5,631 bases of DNA from Paracoccus sp. (in: a-proteobacteria) (lineage in GTDB: Bacteria; Pseudomonadota; Alphaproteobacteria; Rhodobacterales; Rhodobacteraceae), in assembly GCA_018056045.1 (NCBI GenBank), contig JAGPGI010000201.1, positions 1 through 5,631 on the forward strand. The letters are read 5' to 3'. Shown in pieces: positions 5,549 through 5,631 of the stretch (positions within the stretch are counted from its first letter, which is position 1; the number at the start of each line of letters is the position of its first letter). Below the pieces are notes generated by a model. That model made no database searches. It was not told where the DNA came from and saw nothing but the letters and a program-made list of their open reading frames with translations. The position numbers and the translations under genes were made by a program.

Positions 5549-5631
5549 ATGTCAGTGGACAAGATCGACACGCTTGTCGTCGGCGCCGGCCAGGCAGGCA
5601 TCGCCATGAGCGAGCATCTGGGCCGCGCCGG
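5549..5631 (+). CDS. FAD/NAD(P)-binding monooxygenase-like flavoprotein, N-terminal fragment
   Basis: Only the first 27 codons are inside the window. They read MSVDKID followed by TLVVGAGQAGIAMSEHL, a dinucleotide-binding beta-alpha turn with G12-x-G14-x-x-G17, the usual FAD site at the start of class B-type flavin monooxygenases and CzcO/TrkA-like oxidoreductases. GAGQAG followed by AMS is typical of the latter group. AAAAAGGA ends 7 nt before the ATG, a strong RBS. It is divergent from the HpaB-type hydroxylase and shares its palindrome-bearing control region, which suggests that both act on the same compound. The specific activity cannot be stated from this fragment. Confidence 0.8.
   Translation, partial: MSVDKIDTLVVGAGQAGIAMSEHLGRA

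Noticed and set aside
1..5631. Mobile elements, CRISPR, tRNA/rRNA, toxin-antitoxin pair
   Set aside because: No transposase, terminal repeats, spaced direct repeats or tRNA-like folds were seen. The nucleotidyltransferase-fold gene has no small partner gene beside it, so a toxin-antitoxin reading is not supported.

Overview
The window is high-GC DNA, with G or C favoured at third codon positions throughout. This suggests an alphaproteobacterium, most likely of the Paracoccus/Rhodobacteraceae type; that assignment is a judgement from composition and gene style, not from a marker gene. Five genes are complete or nearly so, and one more is cut off at each edge. No RNA gene, insertion sequence, CRISPR array or replication origin is visible.

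Left part (1-1568): a zinc-type metal resistance module read leftward. An ArsR/SmtB-family repressor (1045-1383) carries the complete alpha5 metal-site signature D-x-H-x10-H-x2-E. It is followed by a cation diffusion facilitator exporter (921 to beyond position 1) with a His-rich N terminus and two HxxxD motifs. A perfect 9-bp hairpin separates the two genes. The exporter has its own promoter, whose -10 and spacer are covered by an SmtB-like operator (TTGAACAGATATTCAA on the minus strand). The model is simple: zinc releases the repressor and the exporter is switched on.

Middle (1503-2579): divergent from arsR lies a 336-aa GSU2403-type nucleotidyltransferase-fold protein of unknown function. 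Its leader contains four TTGAA/TTCAA half-sites arranged as two perfect inverted repeats. These resemble the exporter's operator, and the second one holds the ribosome binding site in its loop. This raises the possibility that the nucleotidyltransferase belongs to the same metal-responsive regulon.

Right part (2602-5631): a second, unrelated unit. A LysR-family regulator (2602-3534) and an HpaB-family reduced-flavin-dependent aromatic hydroxylase (3710-5245) are read leftward, with a candidate terminator between them. The start of an FAD/NAD(P)-binding monooxygenase-like gene (5549 onward) is read rightward. The 303-bp divergent region between the two oxidative enzymes holds two near-identical perfect palindromes, TTAGGC-N3-GCCTAA, centred 81 bp apart and each about 100 bp upstream of one gene. 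They are the best candidates for binding sites of the nearby LysR protein. The unit looks like an inducible catabolic or modification pathway for an aromatic compound. The substrate cannot be named, and the flavin reductase that would feed the HpaB protein is not in the window.
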